Assembly (NCBI GenBank): GCA_944393605.1
Contig: CALYAO010000004.1
Span: 1-64,000, forward strand
Reading direction: 5' to 3'
DNA length: 64,000 nt
Source of the DNA: an uncultured Clostridia bacterium
Lineage (GTDB): Bacteria > Bacillota > Clostridia > UBA1381 > UBA9506
A program made the position numbers and the translations under genes. The notes under the pieces were generated by a model. That model saw only the letters and a program-made list of their open reading frames with translations, searched no databases and was not told where the DNA came from. Positions 26,133-35,286 of this stretch are shown piece by piece (positions within the stretch are counted from its first letter, which is position 1; each line of letters starts with the position of its first letter).

Positions 26133-26161
26133 ATTGTACTACAACATTTGCCAAAATGCAA
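26133..26161 (-). promoter_or_regulatory. Sigma-A promoter for the Gfo/Idh/MocA gene
   Basis: Minus strand -35 TTGCAT (26161-26156), 17-bp spacer, -10 TACAAT (26138-26133). The transcript would start near 26126, so it includes the membrane-segment coding region. Confidence 0.75.
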
Positions 26162-26243
26162 CCTTTTTCTATGGCATTCTTTCCCCATTCCCGCAAGCAG
26201 GCCATGCGTTTTATAGTATCTGCGGTTTTTGCCCATCTATGCG

Positions 26244-26267
26244 AAAAGGAGCGTCTCCGCTCCTTTT
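26244..26267 (-). terminator. Terminator at the end of the cobalamin uptake operon
   Basis: AAAAGGAGCG, loop of four, CGCTCCTTTT, starting right after the EcfA-A'-S stop codon on the minus strand. Confidence 0.8.
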
Positions 26268-28802
26268 TCAGTGTGCTGCTGTTTGGTGCATGTGCTGCGC
26301 CCCCATATCCTGCGGGCGAAGCATGCCATATTTTACTTTAATGCGTTCTAATTTCTCAATCATGGGATCGGCAGCCACAAACAGAAACACCGCCGTCGCC
26401 GCCGCGTGGATGAGATCAAAGGGGAGGCCGTTTAAATAGGCAACCGCAAACATCTCCCAGGTCGGCTGGGATTGGTAGGTAAGCACCGACGAGGGATTCA
26501 TAATGCCCCCGAATAGGAAAAAAGCGGCAAATGCGCCAAAGATTGCGAGCGACACCTTGTTGCGCCGCAGCAGGCCCTTGGCAAACAGGACCCCCGCCAA
26601 GAAGCCGATCACGCCGTATGCGAACATCTGCCAGGGTGTCCATGGGCCCTGCCCAAAAAAGAAGTTGGACACGAATCCCGTCACCGCACCCACCAAAAAG
26701 CCCGCTTCTCCGCCAAAACACACCCCTGTGATAATGACCAGCGCCACCACCGGCTTGACCTGCGGCACCATGAAAAAGGCCGCGCGGCCCGCCACCGCGA
26801 TGGCGCACAGCACCGAGAGCACAACGAGCTCCCGCGCCTCGGGCTTTCGGCCCTCAAACACCAAAAAGAAGGGCAGCATGGTCTCTAGGATAATCAGCAG
26901 GCTGATGAAGTAGTATTTCCGGTCTCCCAGGTAGGCCACACCCACCCAGATGGTCAAGGGGATAAACAGCAATATCATGAGCGCGGATGCCACCGTTCTG
27001 GCGGGCAGCTTCCGCTTCCCCACCGGCACCTGGTAGTCAGACATGGCGCGTTTTTTGGGAGGCGGCGGCAGCGGATCCAGCTCCTCCGCCGGCATGTCCC
27101 AATCCGCCGGCCCCTCGGGGCAGACGGGCTCCTCTGGCACGCCGCCGCACGCCGCAATCACATCCGCCACCGTGACCGCATTCGCAATGCGATGCCGCGC
27201 CATGCGGTTGGATGAGGTGGTATAGAAACTGTTGCCCGAGAAAAAGGCCCGCGGCGGGCCCTCGGTCACAATCCCGCCGTCAAAGAACATGGCGCACCGG
27301 TCGGCGTGGGCCGCGCAGAATCCCACATCGTGGGACACCATGATGATGGTGGTGCCCGCCTTTTGGAGGCGGGACAGGATGGCCGCAAACTTCTGCCCAA
27401 AGTGCGCATCCATGCCCTTGGTGGGCTCGTCTAGCAGGAGGATGCGGGGCGCAAGCAGAAGCACCTTGGCAAGCCCAACGCGCTGCTGTTCCCCGCCCGA
27501 CAGGTCAAACGGATGGGCATCTAAAAGCCCTTCCAGCTCACACAGCCGCACCATGGCCGCCACCTTGCGGTCCTGCACGTCCTTTGGCACCTTTCGCCCG
27601 CCAAACATCTCATACAGGTCCTCCCGCACCGTCTTTTTGACAAAGAGAGACTGCGGGTTCTGCGGCAGCATGCCAATCAGGCTGCCCAACCGCTCCGCAT
27701 CAGGCCGTTTGGACACATCCTCCCCCGCCAGCGTCACCCGCCCGCGGTAGGGGGTGCGGAGGCCCATCATGAGGGACAGCGTGGTGGACTTCCCCGTCCC
27801 GTTGCCGCCCACAATGGCATACAGTTCCCCGGGGTATACCGAAAGCGAGAGCCCCTTTACGACATCCGGCGCCTCCCGCTCATACCGGAACCAGACGTCC
27901 TTCATGGTCAGGATGGGCGCCTCGGTATGTTCGCTCTGGGGCTCCTCGCGCAGCCGCTCGGATATCGAATGGGTCCTTGCCCAGTCATCCAACCACTCCC
28001 GGCCCTCCCGCACCGTGAGGGAGGAGGCCCCGTCTCCCGCCACCGCCGCGCGGATGCGCATGGGGGCGGGCATGGCGCGGAACATGGGATGGTGTGCCGC
28101 GTGCAGCATGCCCCCCACCTCCCGGGGCGCGCCGTCTGCAATGACCTTGCCGCCGTCCATGACCACCACGCGGTCGGACAGGGGCATGACCTCCTCCAGC
28201 CGGTGCTCCGAGATCAGAATGGTGGTGCCCAGTTCCCGGTTGATCTTGGCCAGGGTCTCCAAAAAGTCGGATGCCGCGATGGGATCCAGCTGGCTGGTGG
28301 GCTCATCGAGGAGCAGCACCTCGGGCTGCATGGTCATGACGGCGGCCAAATTCAGCATCTGTTTCTGCCCGCCCGACAGCTCGGTCACGCTCTTGTGGAA
28401 CCAGGTCTGGATGCCGAAAAAGCTGGCCATTTCCGCGACCCGCAGCCGGATGTCCGCCGTCCGGTACCCCAGGCTTTCCAGGCCAAACGCCAGCTCATGC
28501 CACACCTTGTCCGTTACAATCTGGTTGTCGGGGGACTGGAGCACAAAGCCGATGCGCGCCGCCTGTGCGCGGGCATCCAGCGCATACAGGGGCTCTCCGA
28601 AAAACCGGATGTCCCCCTCCCGCTTTCCATGGGGCGCAAGCGGCGGCTTTAGCTGGCGCAGCAGGGTGGATTTCCCGCATCCCGACTGTCCAATGAGCGT
28701 CACAAACTCCCCTTTGCGGATGGAAAGAGAGATATCGGACAGGGCAGGCACATCCCGGCCGGAATAGGCAAACGTCAAATGTTCGATTGTAAACGCTTCC
28801 AT
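26268..28802 (-). CDS. Single-chain ECF transporter: two ATPase domains fused to the S component
   Basis: 844 residues from ATG 28802 (GGGAGGCACAGAA upstream). Domain 1 (about 1-240): Walker A GQSGCGKST, signature LSGGQKQ, Walker B VLLLDEPT. Domain 2 (about 300-530): Walker A GGNGTGKST, signature LSGGEQQ, Walker B ILLLDEPT. A Pro-rich linker (about 570-610) leads to six or so membrane segments (about 625-825) with the ECF S-component texture (VLSVLCAIAVAGRAAFF, KPVVALVIITGVCFGGEAGF, GPWTPWQMFAYGVIGFLAG). ECF importers normally have separate EcfA, EcfA', EcfT and S subunits. Here A, A' and S are one chain and EcfT is the overlapping upstream gene. The riboswitch-controlled operon points to cobalamin or another corrinoid as substrate. 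The fused S domain implies a dedicated rather than shared module. Confidence 0.88.
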   Translation of the reverse strand: MEAFTIEHLTFAYSGRDVPALSDISLSIRKGEFVTLIGQSGCGKSTLLRQLKPPLAPHGKREGDIRFFGEPLYALDARAQAARIGFVLQSPDNQIVTDKVWHELAFGLESLGYRTADIRLRVAEMASFFGIQTWFHKSVTELSGGQKQMLNLAAVMTMQPEVLLLDEPTSQLDPIAASDFLETLAKINRELGTTILISEHRLEEVMPLSDRVVVMDGGKVIADGAPREVGGMLHAAHHPMFRAMPAPMRIRAAVAGDGASSLTVREGREWLDDWARTHSISERLREEPQSEHTEAPILTMKDVWFRYEREAPDVVKGLSLSVYPGELYAIVGGNGTGKSTTLSLMMGLRTPYRGRVTLAGEDVSKRPDAERLGSLIGMLPQNPQSLFVKKTVREDLYEMFGGRKVPKDVQDRKVAAMVRLCELEGLLDAHPFDLSGGEQQRVGLAKVLLLAPRILLLDEPTKGMDAHFGQKFAAILSRLQKAGTTIIMVSHDVGFCAAHADRCAMFFDGGIVTEGPPRAFFSGNSFYTTSSNRMARHRIANAVTVADVIAACGGVPEEPVCPEGPADWDMPAEELDPLPPPPKKRAMSDYQVPVGKRKLPARTVASALMILLFIPLTIWVGVAYLGDRKYYFISLLIILETMLPFFLVFEGRKPEARELVVLSVLCAIAVAGRAAFFMVPQVKPVVALVIITGVCFGGEAGFLVGAVTGFVSNFFFGQGPWTPWQMFAYGVIGFLAGVLFAKGLLRRNKVSLAIFGAFAAFFLFGGIMNPSSVLTYQSQPTWEMFAVAYLNGLPFDLIHAAATAVFLFVAADPMIEKLERIKVKYGMLRPQDMGAQHMHQTAAH

Positions 28803-29665
28803 TTCTGTGCCTCCCATCCATTGAACATCAGCGGCAATCCACATAGGACGCCATATGCCACAAATACCAAGGCCGCCCAAACCGACGGCTCGCCGCCCGC
28901 AAGGGACGGAAAATATTGATACGTCGTCACACCGCATACCCCGCCCGCCAGCATCACGGCGCCCAGCAGCAGGATCACGGCCAGGGCCGCCCCGTCCCGC
29001 CGGTCAAAACGGAACAGCGCAAACGCTGTCCGCCCTTTGAGGCCATAGCCCCGGCTTTTCATGGAGTCCGCCGTATCAATGGCGTTCTCCAACGACCACG
29101 TCACCAAGATGGACAGGATGCGGATACCATGCCGCATGCGCTGGAACACACTGCCATTTGAGACGTCCCGCCCGATGCACCGCTGCGCCGCCGACACCTC
29201 CCGCAGCTGCACCCCAAAGCGGGGCACAAACCGCAGAACCATAGAGAGCATCAGAGACAGCGCCGGGACGATGCGCCCAAAGAGATACACCAGTTTGTCC
29301 GCGGTCATGACCTCACTGAGGCAAGCACACCAGCACAGCACCGCCGCCAGCATACAGGCGGTCGCGAGTCCAAACAGGATGGATTCCAGCGTGAGCGGGT
29401 TGCCGCTCCACAGGTAGGTCAGGATGGTGACGCCCCGGTGGTTAAAGGCCGGATTCATAATGGCCGTTATGAGAAGCACGGGCAGCATAAATTTCAGGCC
29501 AAAGCCCAGCGCCTTCCTGCCCTTGCAGACCGCCATGTAGGAAAAGCCTCCCACCAAAGACAGCGCCAGGCAAACCGGGTGCATAAAAAACATGCCGCAC
29601 CCCAAAGCCAGCACAAAATAGCACAAGTTCACAAAGGGGTGATAGGAGGAAAAGACATCCTTCAT
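28775..29665 (-). CDS. ecfT: Energy-coupling factor transmembrane protein EcfT
   Basis: 296 residues from ATG 29665, which forms an ATGA overlap with the preceding stop; GGAGG lies nine bases upstream. Membrane segments at the N-terminus (NLCYFVLALGCGMFFMHPV) and C-terminus frame the cytosolic coupling helices with the family motif region (SMVLRFVPRF..REVSAAQRC) and the SMKSRGYGLKGRT segment corresponding to the second Ala-Arg-Gly-type coupling motif. EcfT links the ATPases to the S component. Its 3' end overlaps the next gene by 28 bp, so these are translationally coupled and made together. Confidence 0.9.
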   Translation of the reverse strand: MKDVFSSYHPFVNLCYFVLALGCGMFFMHPVCLALSLVGGFSYMAVCKGRKALGFGLKFMLPVLLITAIMNPAFNHRGVTILTYLWSGNPLTLESILFGLATACMLAAVLCWCACLSEVMTADKLVYLFGRIVPALSLMLSMVLRFVPRFGVQLREVSAAQRCIGRDVSNGSVFQRMRHGIRILSILVTWSLENAIDTADSMKSRGYGLKGRTAFALFRFDRRDGAALAVILLLGAVMLAGGVCGVTTYQYFPSLAGGEPSVWAALVFVAYGVLCGLPLMFNGWEAQKWKRLQSNI

Positions 29666-30453
29666 CGCTGCCACCCTCCGTCTGCGCCAATATCCCGGCC
29701 CAGGTCACAGGTGTAGATCCATTCCACCACATCCCCGTCCTTTAGCGCATACCGGCTGCAGCCATAGGACGGAAACCAGCCGTTCACCTTGTACATCCAG
29801 CCCGACAACTCCCCGCAGTCAAACTCATACAGGTTGCCGATGCCCTCGATATAGGCCGAATTGAAAACGGGGGTATTGACAAACTCCAAATGAATCTTAT
29901 TCTGCTTGGTTTCCCGCCGCAGGACATTGAACGCGGACTCTCCCTCATGGAAGGTCACCGTCCGTTCCGCAAGCAGCACCCCATCTGCCGGCACCAATGC
30001 CCGTTTTTCGGGCGCCAAAGAATCCATATTCGCCAGCAGGGTGTCACAGCGGATGGAGATGGTGCAGGTGAGCTCGTTATCTGTGACCTCCACCTCCTGT
30101 GGCTCCACGGGGACGGGCTGCCCCTCGGGCACAGGCTCGGTCTGATACGCATCCTTGCCCGTTTCGGGCGAGATGGACTGTCTGGGCGCCTCGGTTGCCG
30201 CTGCGGACGGCTTTGCGGAGACCGCCGCTGCGGCGGATGCCGAAGGCGAAGCAGAGGGGGAAACCGAAGGGGATGCCGAAGGAGATGCGGACGCGCTTGC
30301 TGTCGGGGAGATCTCCGCAGAGGCGGAGGGAGAGGACGTGCCGCTCAGCACCTCCGTATCTTTACTTGCAAAATCCCCGCCCCATACAAAGGCGACTACC
30401 AGCACGCACAACACCACCGCGCCCGCAATCCCCCACTTGATTTTTTGATTCAT
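29662..30453 (-). CDS. Membrane-tethered DUF4430 protein (transcobalamin C-terminal-like domain)
   Basis: 263 residues from ATG 30453; GTG three codons earlier abuts the ribosome site. Residues about 6-25 are one hydrophobic segment (WGIAGAVVLCVLVVAFVWG) without a lipobox, so probably a membrane anchor. Residues 30-95 are a Ser/Ala/Pro low-complexity spacer (SPSASPSVSPSASP). The C-terminal ~150 residues have the DUF4430 pattern: CTISIRCDTLL, GESAFNVLRRETK, the FDCGELSGWMYKVNGWFPSYGCSRY core and DGDVVEWIYTCDLG. DUF4430 (PF14478) is homologous to the cobalamin-contacting C-terminal domain of transcobalamin and intrinsic factor. Flanked by the alpha/alpha-barrel gene and ecfT under a cobalamin riboswitch, so a corrinoid-capping role at the outer membrane face is a strong inference. 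Confidence 0.85.
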   Translation of the reverse strand: MNQKIKWGIAGAVVLCVLVVAFVWGGDFASKDTEVLSGTSSPSASAEISPTASASASPSASPSVSPSASPSASAAAAVSAKPSAAATEAPRQSISPETGKDAYQTEPVPEGQPVPVEPQEVEVTDNELTCTISIRCDTLLANMDSLAPEKRALVPADGVLLAERTVTFHEGESAFNVLRRETKQNKIHLEFVNTPVFNSAYIEGIGNLYEFDCGELSGWMYKVNGWFPSYGCSRYALKDGDVVEWIYTCDLGRDIGADGGWQR

Positions 30454-30489
30454 ACCTTCCACCTACCATCTAAAATCCATTCCACGGTC

Positions 30490-32127
30490 TTACAGCAGTT
30501 CTGCACAGTCCAGCAAGCCATACAGCATCTGCGCAACCTCACACCGCAAAATCGCATCCTGCGGGCGAATCTCACTGTCCGCCTGGGATAATATGTCATA
30601 TTGGTAACAAAATGCCAGCGCCTCGGATGCCCATGCCGCACAGCCCGTGTAGTCAGGGAACTGGGAGAGCACATCCCGCACCGCGGTCTCCCCCATGGCG
30701 GTCTCCAGGCCGCACAGCCCAGCCACCCGCGCGGTCATAACGGCCGCTTCCTCCCGGGTGATGGTGGCCTCGGGCGCAAACCGCGTCTCCGTGACGCCTT
30801 TGATGATGCCATAGGTATAGGCCGTCCCCACATAGCCCGCGTACCACGCATCCGCCGCGACGTCCGAAAACACATCCGCAGCCGCCGGGACAAGCCCCAG
30901 GCCGCGCGTGATAATGGCTGCAAACTCCGCACGGGTCATGGTGGCATCGGGCGCAAAGCTGTCTTCCGTCTGCCCGCTGATCATCCCACGGGATGCCAGC
31001 GCTTCAATGGCCGCCTGGTTGGGGTGCCCCGCGATGTCCCCAAAGGTTTTGCCCGGCTGGGTGACCGGCAGTGCCTGAATCTCTTCCAATTTACCGGGCA
31101 AACCGGCCGGTTCCTCCGTCGGAGTTGGCGGAAGCTGACTCACATGCTCCCCCGCCTGCATGGTATACAGGCTGTCCTTGCCGGCCTGCCGCCGCTGGTA
31201 GTTCGCCAGCGTATACAGCCCCTGCTCGGTGGACATGCCGCTGCTGCTCTGGCCTTCCGATGCATGCCGAAAGCCGGCGCCCGGCTCGTAGTAACGCAGC
31301 AGGTCATCCAGCACCGTATTGCCGTTTTTGATGAACCGGCTGTCCGCCGTCGGGTCGATATTCAGCTCACACAGCGCGTTTAGCACCTGTGCGCTGCTCT
31401 CCAGGTTGTCCACGCCCCAGCTCCCATAGCCACCCTGGTCGTTTTGCAGCGCCGACAGGCAGGAGAGCGCCTGCTCGGTCGCCGCCGCCACGTCGGGCCG
31501 GTCCTGGTATTTGGCAAATGCCTGCAGCACCATGCCCGTGATGTCGGGGTCTGACGCATCGCCCGTCAGCGAAAATCCGCCATCTGCCAGCTGCCGCTCC
31601 AGGATGTATTCTATGTACAGCTCCCGTGTCGCCTGCACAGCGGCCCCTTCGCACACCGGCACCTCGTAATTGCCGCTGTCCAGGGCCAAAAGCGCAAAGA
31701 TGGGGCCGTTGATGCCCTGCCATACCACCTTTTCAAAGTCCCCCAGCGGCGCCAGCACGTCGTATCCTGCGACATCCCGCGGGTCCTCACCAATCGCCGT
31801 GAGTGCCAGTACCACGCGGGAATACTCGGTATACTTCCGTTCGTGCAGCACCCCGTCCTGTTGCCGCAGGTAATTCTCCAAATTTTGGCAGTACCCCTCG
31901 AAGTATCCATCGGGTACCTGCGCTTCCGCACGTGCCAGGCCAATCACCGACCACTCGCCGCCCACCGAACTCACCTGCGGCGAAGGCACCTGTGTCACCA
32001 GATAGGCCGCCGTGTCCGCCACGATGTCCGTGACATCCCGGTCCCATGCGGCATGAGCCGGCAGGGTACACAGGAGCGCCAGCAAAACCGCTGTGCCCAG
32101 CGATATGATTCGTTTTCTTACTCCCAC
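30490..32127 (-). CDS. SLH-anchored alpha/alpha-barrel protein resembling the transcobalamin N-terminal domain
   Basis: 545 residues from GTG 32127, chosen for GGGAGGAATCATT and because it starts a proper signal peptide (VRKRIISLGTAVLLALLC, AHAAW); longer frames would run through the riboswitch terminator. Residues about 30-345 show prenyltransferase/squalene-cyclase-type repeats that build an (alpha/alpha)6 barrel: GEWSVIGLARAEAQ, DGGFSLTGDASDPDITGMV, GGYGSWGVDNLESSAQVL, GAGFRHASEGQSSSGMSTEQ. These are the same turn motifs as in the N-terminal barrel of transcobalamin and intrinsic factor. A linker leads to three SLH repeats at about 370-545 (APDATMTRAEFAAII, APEATITREEAAVMT, RPQDAILRCEVAQML). 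First gene of the riboswitch-controlled operon. Probable surface corrinoid-binding protein; an enzyme with a terpenoid-cyclase fold is the alternative but does not suit the context. Confidence 0.82.
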   Translation of the reverse strand: MGVRKRIISLGTAVLLALLCTLPAHAAWDRDVTDIVADTAAYLVTQVPSPQVSSVGGEWSVIGLARAEAQVPDGYFEGYCQNLENYLRQQDGVLHERKYTEYSRVVLALTAIGEDPRDVAGYDVLAPLGDFEKVVWQGINGPIFALLALDSGNYEVPVCEGAAVQATRELYIEYILERQLADGGFSLTGDASDPDITGMVLQAFAKYQDRPDVAAATEQALSCLSALQNDQGGYGSWGVDNLESSAQVLNALCELNIDPTADSRFIKNGNTVLDDLLRYYEPGAGFRHASEGQSSSGMSTEQGLYTLANYQRRQAGKDSLYTMQAGEHVSQLPPTPTEEPAGLPGKLEEIQALPVTQPGKTFGDIAGHPNQAAIEALASRGMISGQTEDSFAPDATMTRAEFAAIITRGLGLVPAAADVFSDVAADAWYAGYVGTAYTYGIIKGVTETRFAPEATITREEAAVMTARVAGLCGLETAMGETAVRDVLSQFPDYTGCAAWASEALAFCYQYDILSQADSEIRPQDAILRCEVAQMLYGLLDCAELL

Positions 32128-32193
32128 AATGATTCCTCCCGTCATTTTCTCATACGTCCCCGTTTTATCATCTTCATCCATGTATGAAAACCA

Positions 32194-32227
32194 CAAAAAA
32201 AGTGCCCGTCCGGAACCGGATGGGCAC
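32194..32227 (-). terminator. Intrinsic terminator of the cobalamin riboswitch expression platform
   Basis: Minus strand: GTGCCCATCCGG, loop TT, CCGGACGGGCAC (12-bp stem with one wobble), then seven or more T. It lies between the aptamer and the GTG start at 32127, so it can only act by attenuating the operon. Confidence 0.9.
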
Positions 32228-32277
32228 ACGCAACCATGTACGCTCCATTCCCCAACCCAAGAATTTCCGAGCTCTGC

Positions 32278-32384
32278 CAAAAGTGAGCATTCTGACTCAT
32301 GCCGTCTGTCCTATAGCGGATCAAACGACACATACAGTAGGGGTAAGCCTGTGGCGGCATGGGACCGCACTTCCCTCACTTTTG
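32278..32384 (-). promoter_or_regulatory. Cobalamin riboswitch aptamer (short class II type)
   Basis: Minus strand, about 107 nt. The closing stem P1 is CAAAAGTGAG (32384-32375) with its exact complement CTCACTTTTG (32287-32278). Inside, in the right order, are the conserved elements GGGAAGTGCGGT (32375-32364) with GCGG/CCGC pairing, CCCCTACTGTATG (32343-32331) and GAGTCAGAATGC (32298-32287). These match the cobalamin aptamer core (GGGAA, CCCNCTACTGT, GAGTCAG). The short length lacks the large peripheral P8-P12 domain, as in class II cobalamin riboswitches. A terminator follows about 50 nt on, so ligand binding should stop transcription of the uptake operon. Confidence 0.85.
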
Positions 32385-32534
32385 CAGCAACCATATCTCA
32401 TTTTTGTGTAAAAACAGGATGCAGTCACCCATAAACTGGGCAGCATGCAACGTAATCCCGACTGCTATCCGAAACGGACAGAGCAAACAACATCCGCCAA
32501 AGCCGGGCACAGCCCAGCACACCGGCACGCTCGC

Positions 32535-32978
32535 TTATTGCTCCTCGTCCTCTTCGCCGTCCTCAATCTCAAAATCCACTTCAATTTCCTTGTTGCAGTT
32601 GGGGCAAACCAAACTGTCTTTGTCCAACATGTCGTCGTCAAAATAGACGACCTGATGACAATGGGGGCAGGTGAGCTGATAGAAGCCATCCTCGTCATCC
32701 CCGGTATAATCATACCCATCCTCATCATGATCATGGCCGCAGCTGCAGCTGCACTCGCCGTCCAACTCGTCAAACACGGTGTCCATATCCTCTTCCAAAT
32801 CGGTGATCGCATTGGCATTTTCCAGGATGCTCTCTTCCAGCTCGTCGATGTATTCCGCCATCTCCTGCATGGTGTCAATGAGCTTGGCAATCACCTTTGC
32901 CTCGTCGCTCCCCTGGTCCAGCTTGACGCCTTCTGCATATCCCTTTAAATAGGCCACCTGCTCTGTAATATAACTCAT
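32535..32978 (-). CDS. CD1247-type zinc-ribbon protein
   Basis: 147 residues from ATG 32978 with GGAGGTGCGAAAG upstream. Residues 1-75 are a helical, acidic domain (SYITEQVAYLKGYAEGVKLD, then AEYIDELEESILENANAI, coiled-coil-like). A Cys/His-rich acidic segment (CSCSCGHDHDEDG) precedes a four-cysteine zinc ribbon (TCPHCHQVVYF and VCPNCNKEIEVDF); the tail is highly acidic. This combination is the CD1247 N-terminal-domain family common in Clostridia, function unknown. It lies 88 bp after efp and probably shares its transcript. Confidence 0.85.
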   Translation of the reverse strand: MSYITEQVAYLKGYAEGVKLDQGSDEAKVIAKLIDTMQEMAEYIDELEESILENANAITDLEEDMDTVFDELDGECSCSCGHDHDEDGYDYTGDDEDGFYQLTCPHCHQVVYFDDDMLDKDSLVCPNCNKEIEVDFEIEDGEEDEEQ

Positions 32979-33026
32979 CTTTCGCACCTCCATTACCTGG
33001 TCATTGAAATTGGTTAATAAATGAAG

Positions 33027-33053
33027 GAAGGGTACATAAGGCTATGCACCCTC
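33027..33053 (-). terminator. Weak hairpin between efp and the zinc-ribbon gene
   Basis: Minus strand AGGGTGCATA and TATGTACCCT pair with one G-U, followed by an interrupted T-rich stretch. It may give partial termination or stabilise the efp transcript. Confidence 0.45.
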
Positions 33054-33065
33054 CAAACTGTTTCA

Positions 33066-33626
33066 TTAATTGACACGCTCCATATAGGTCCCCGTCCGGG
33101 TATCCACACGAATGATCTCGCCGTTGTCCACAAACAGCGGCACATTGATGGTGGCACCCGTTTCCAGCTTCGCGGGCTTGGTTGCCCCCGTCGCGGTGTC
33201 ACCCTTGAAGCCCGGCTCGGTCTCCACAATCTGGAGCTCCACAAACGTCGGCGGTTCTACGCCAAACACGTTCCCCTTATAGGACAGCACCTTAACGGTC
33301 ATGTTCTCCTTGAGGAAGGTGAGCGCATCCCCCAGCTGATCTTTGGACAGCGGGGTCATCTCAAACGTCTCATTGTCCATGAAGTAATACAAATCCCCAT
33401 CGTTATAGGAATAATCCATTTCCTTGCGCTCAATGTGCGCCTTGGGCATCTTCTCGGTGGGACGGAAGGTCTTTTCTACCACGCCGCCCGTGATCACGTT
33501 CTTGAGCTTGGTGCGCACGAATGCGGCGCCCTTGCCCGGCTTCACGTGCTGAAATTCCACCACCTGATATACATTTCCATCAAATTCAAACGTCACACCG
33601 TTCCGAAATTCGCCTGCTGATATCAT
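33066..33626 (-). CDS. efp: Elongation factor P
   Basis: 186 residues from ATG 33626 (GGAGGTCGACAT upstream). It relieves ribosome stalling at proline runs by binding between the P and E sites. Three-domain layout and standard length; the N-terminal [15 protein letters not shown] strand and the tip loop [14 protein letters not shown] carry the Lys that is modified in many species. The C-terminal OB domain ends [29 protein letters not shown], a near-invariant EF-P signature. It has its own promoter and is divergent from purA. Confidence 0.96.
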   Translation of the reverse strand: MISAGEFRNGVTFEFDGNVYQVVEFQHVKPGKGAAFVRTKLKNVITGGVVEKTFRPTEKMPKAHIERKEMDYSYNDGDLYYFMDNETFEMTPLSKDQLGDALTFLKENMTVKVLSYKGNVFGVEPPTFVELQIVETEPGFKGDTATGATKPAKLETGATINVPLFVDNGEIIRVDTRTGTYMERVN

Positions 33627-33657
33627 ATGTCGACCTCCAAACAATTTACTCTTTTTT

Positions 33658-33686
33658 ATTTTACTGGATTATTGCCAAAAAAGCAA
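33658..33686 (-). promoter_or_regulatory. Sigma-A promoter of efp
   Basis: Minus strand -35 TTGCTT (33686-33681), 17-bp spacer, -10 TAAAAT (33663-33658), about 25 bp ahead of the ribosome site. Confidence 0.7.
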
Positions 33687-33818
33687 TAGTTTTTTCAAGG
33701 TTTCGTGAAAAACTTTCCTACGGCAGCAACCGGCCCGCCTGTCATATGCCGCACCGGGTGCACGCATGGTGTCACGGGCGGCACCATGGGGATGCCTGCT
33801 GCTTTCCAAAATACATGA

Positions 33819-35198
<1,380 letters not shown>

Positions 35199-35211
35199 AT
35201 TACAAACGTGC

Positions 35212-35251
35212 AAAGCCGGTCATGGGCAGCATGTCCCATGGCCGGCTTTTT
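35212..35251 (+). terminator. Terminator of purA
   Basis: AAAGCCGG-CATGGG, seven-base loop, CCCATG-CCGGCTTT followed by more T; strong stem with one mismatch. Confidence 0.9.
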
Positions 35252-35286
35252 CACTCTATTTCGGAAGTTATAAGGAGATCCGTTCC

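Noticed and set aside
30195-30370. Ser/Ala/Pro repeat region looking like a minisatellite
   Set aside because: It is in frame inside the DUF4430 protein and makes sense as a low-complexity spacer; not an independent repeat element.
32127-32280. Longer N-terminus for the SLH-barrel protein
   Set aside because: The open frame continues upstream through the riboswitch terminator; the GTG at 32127 has the ribosome site and begins the signal peptide.
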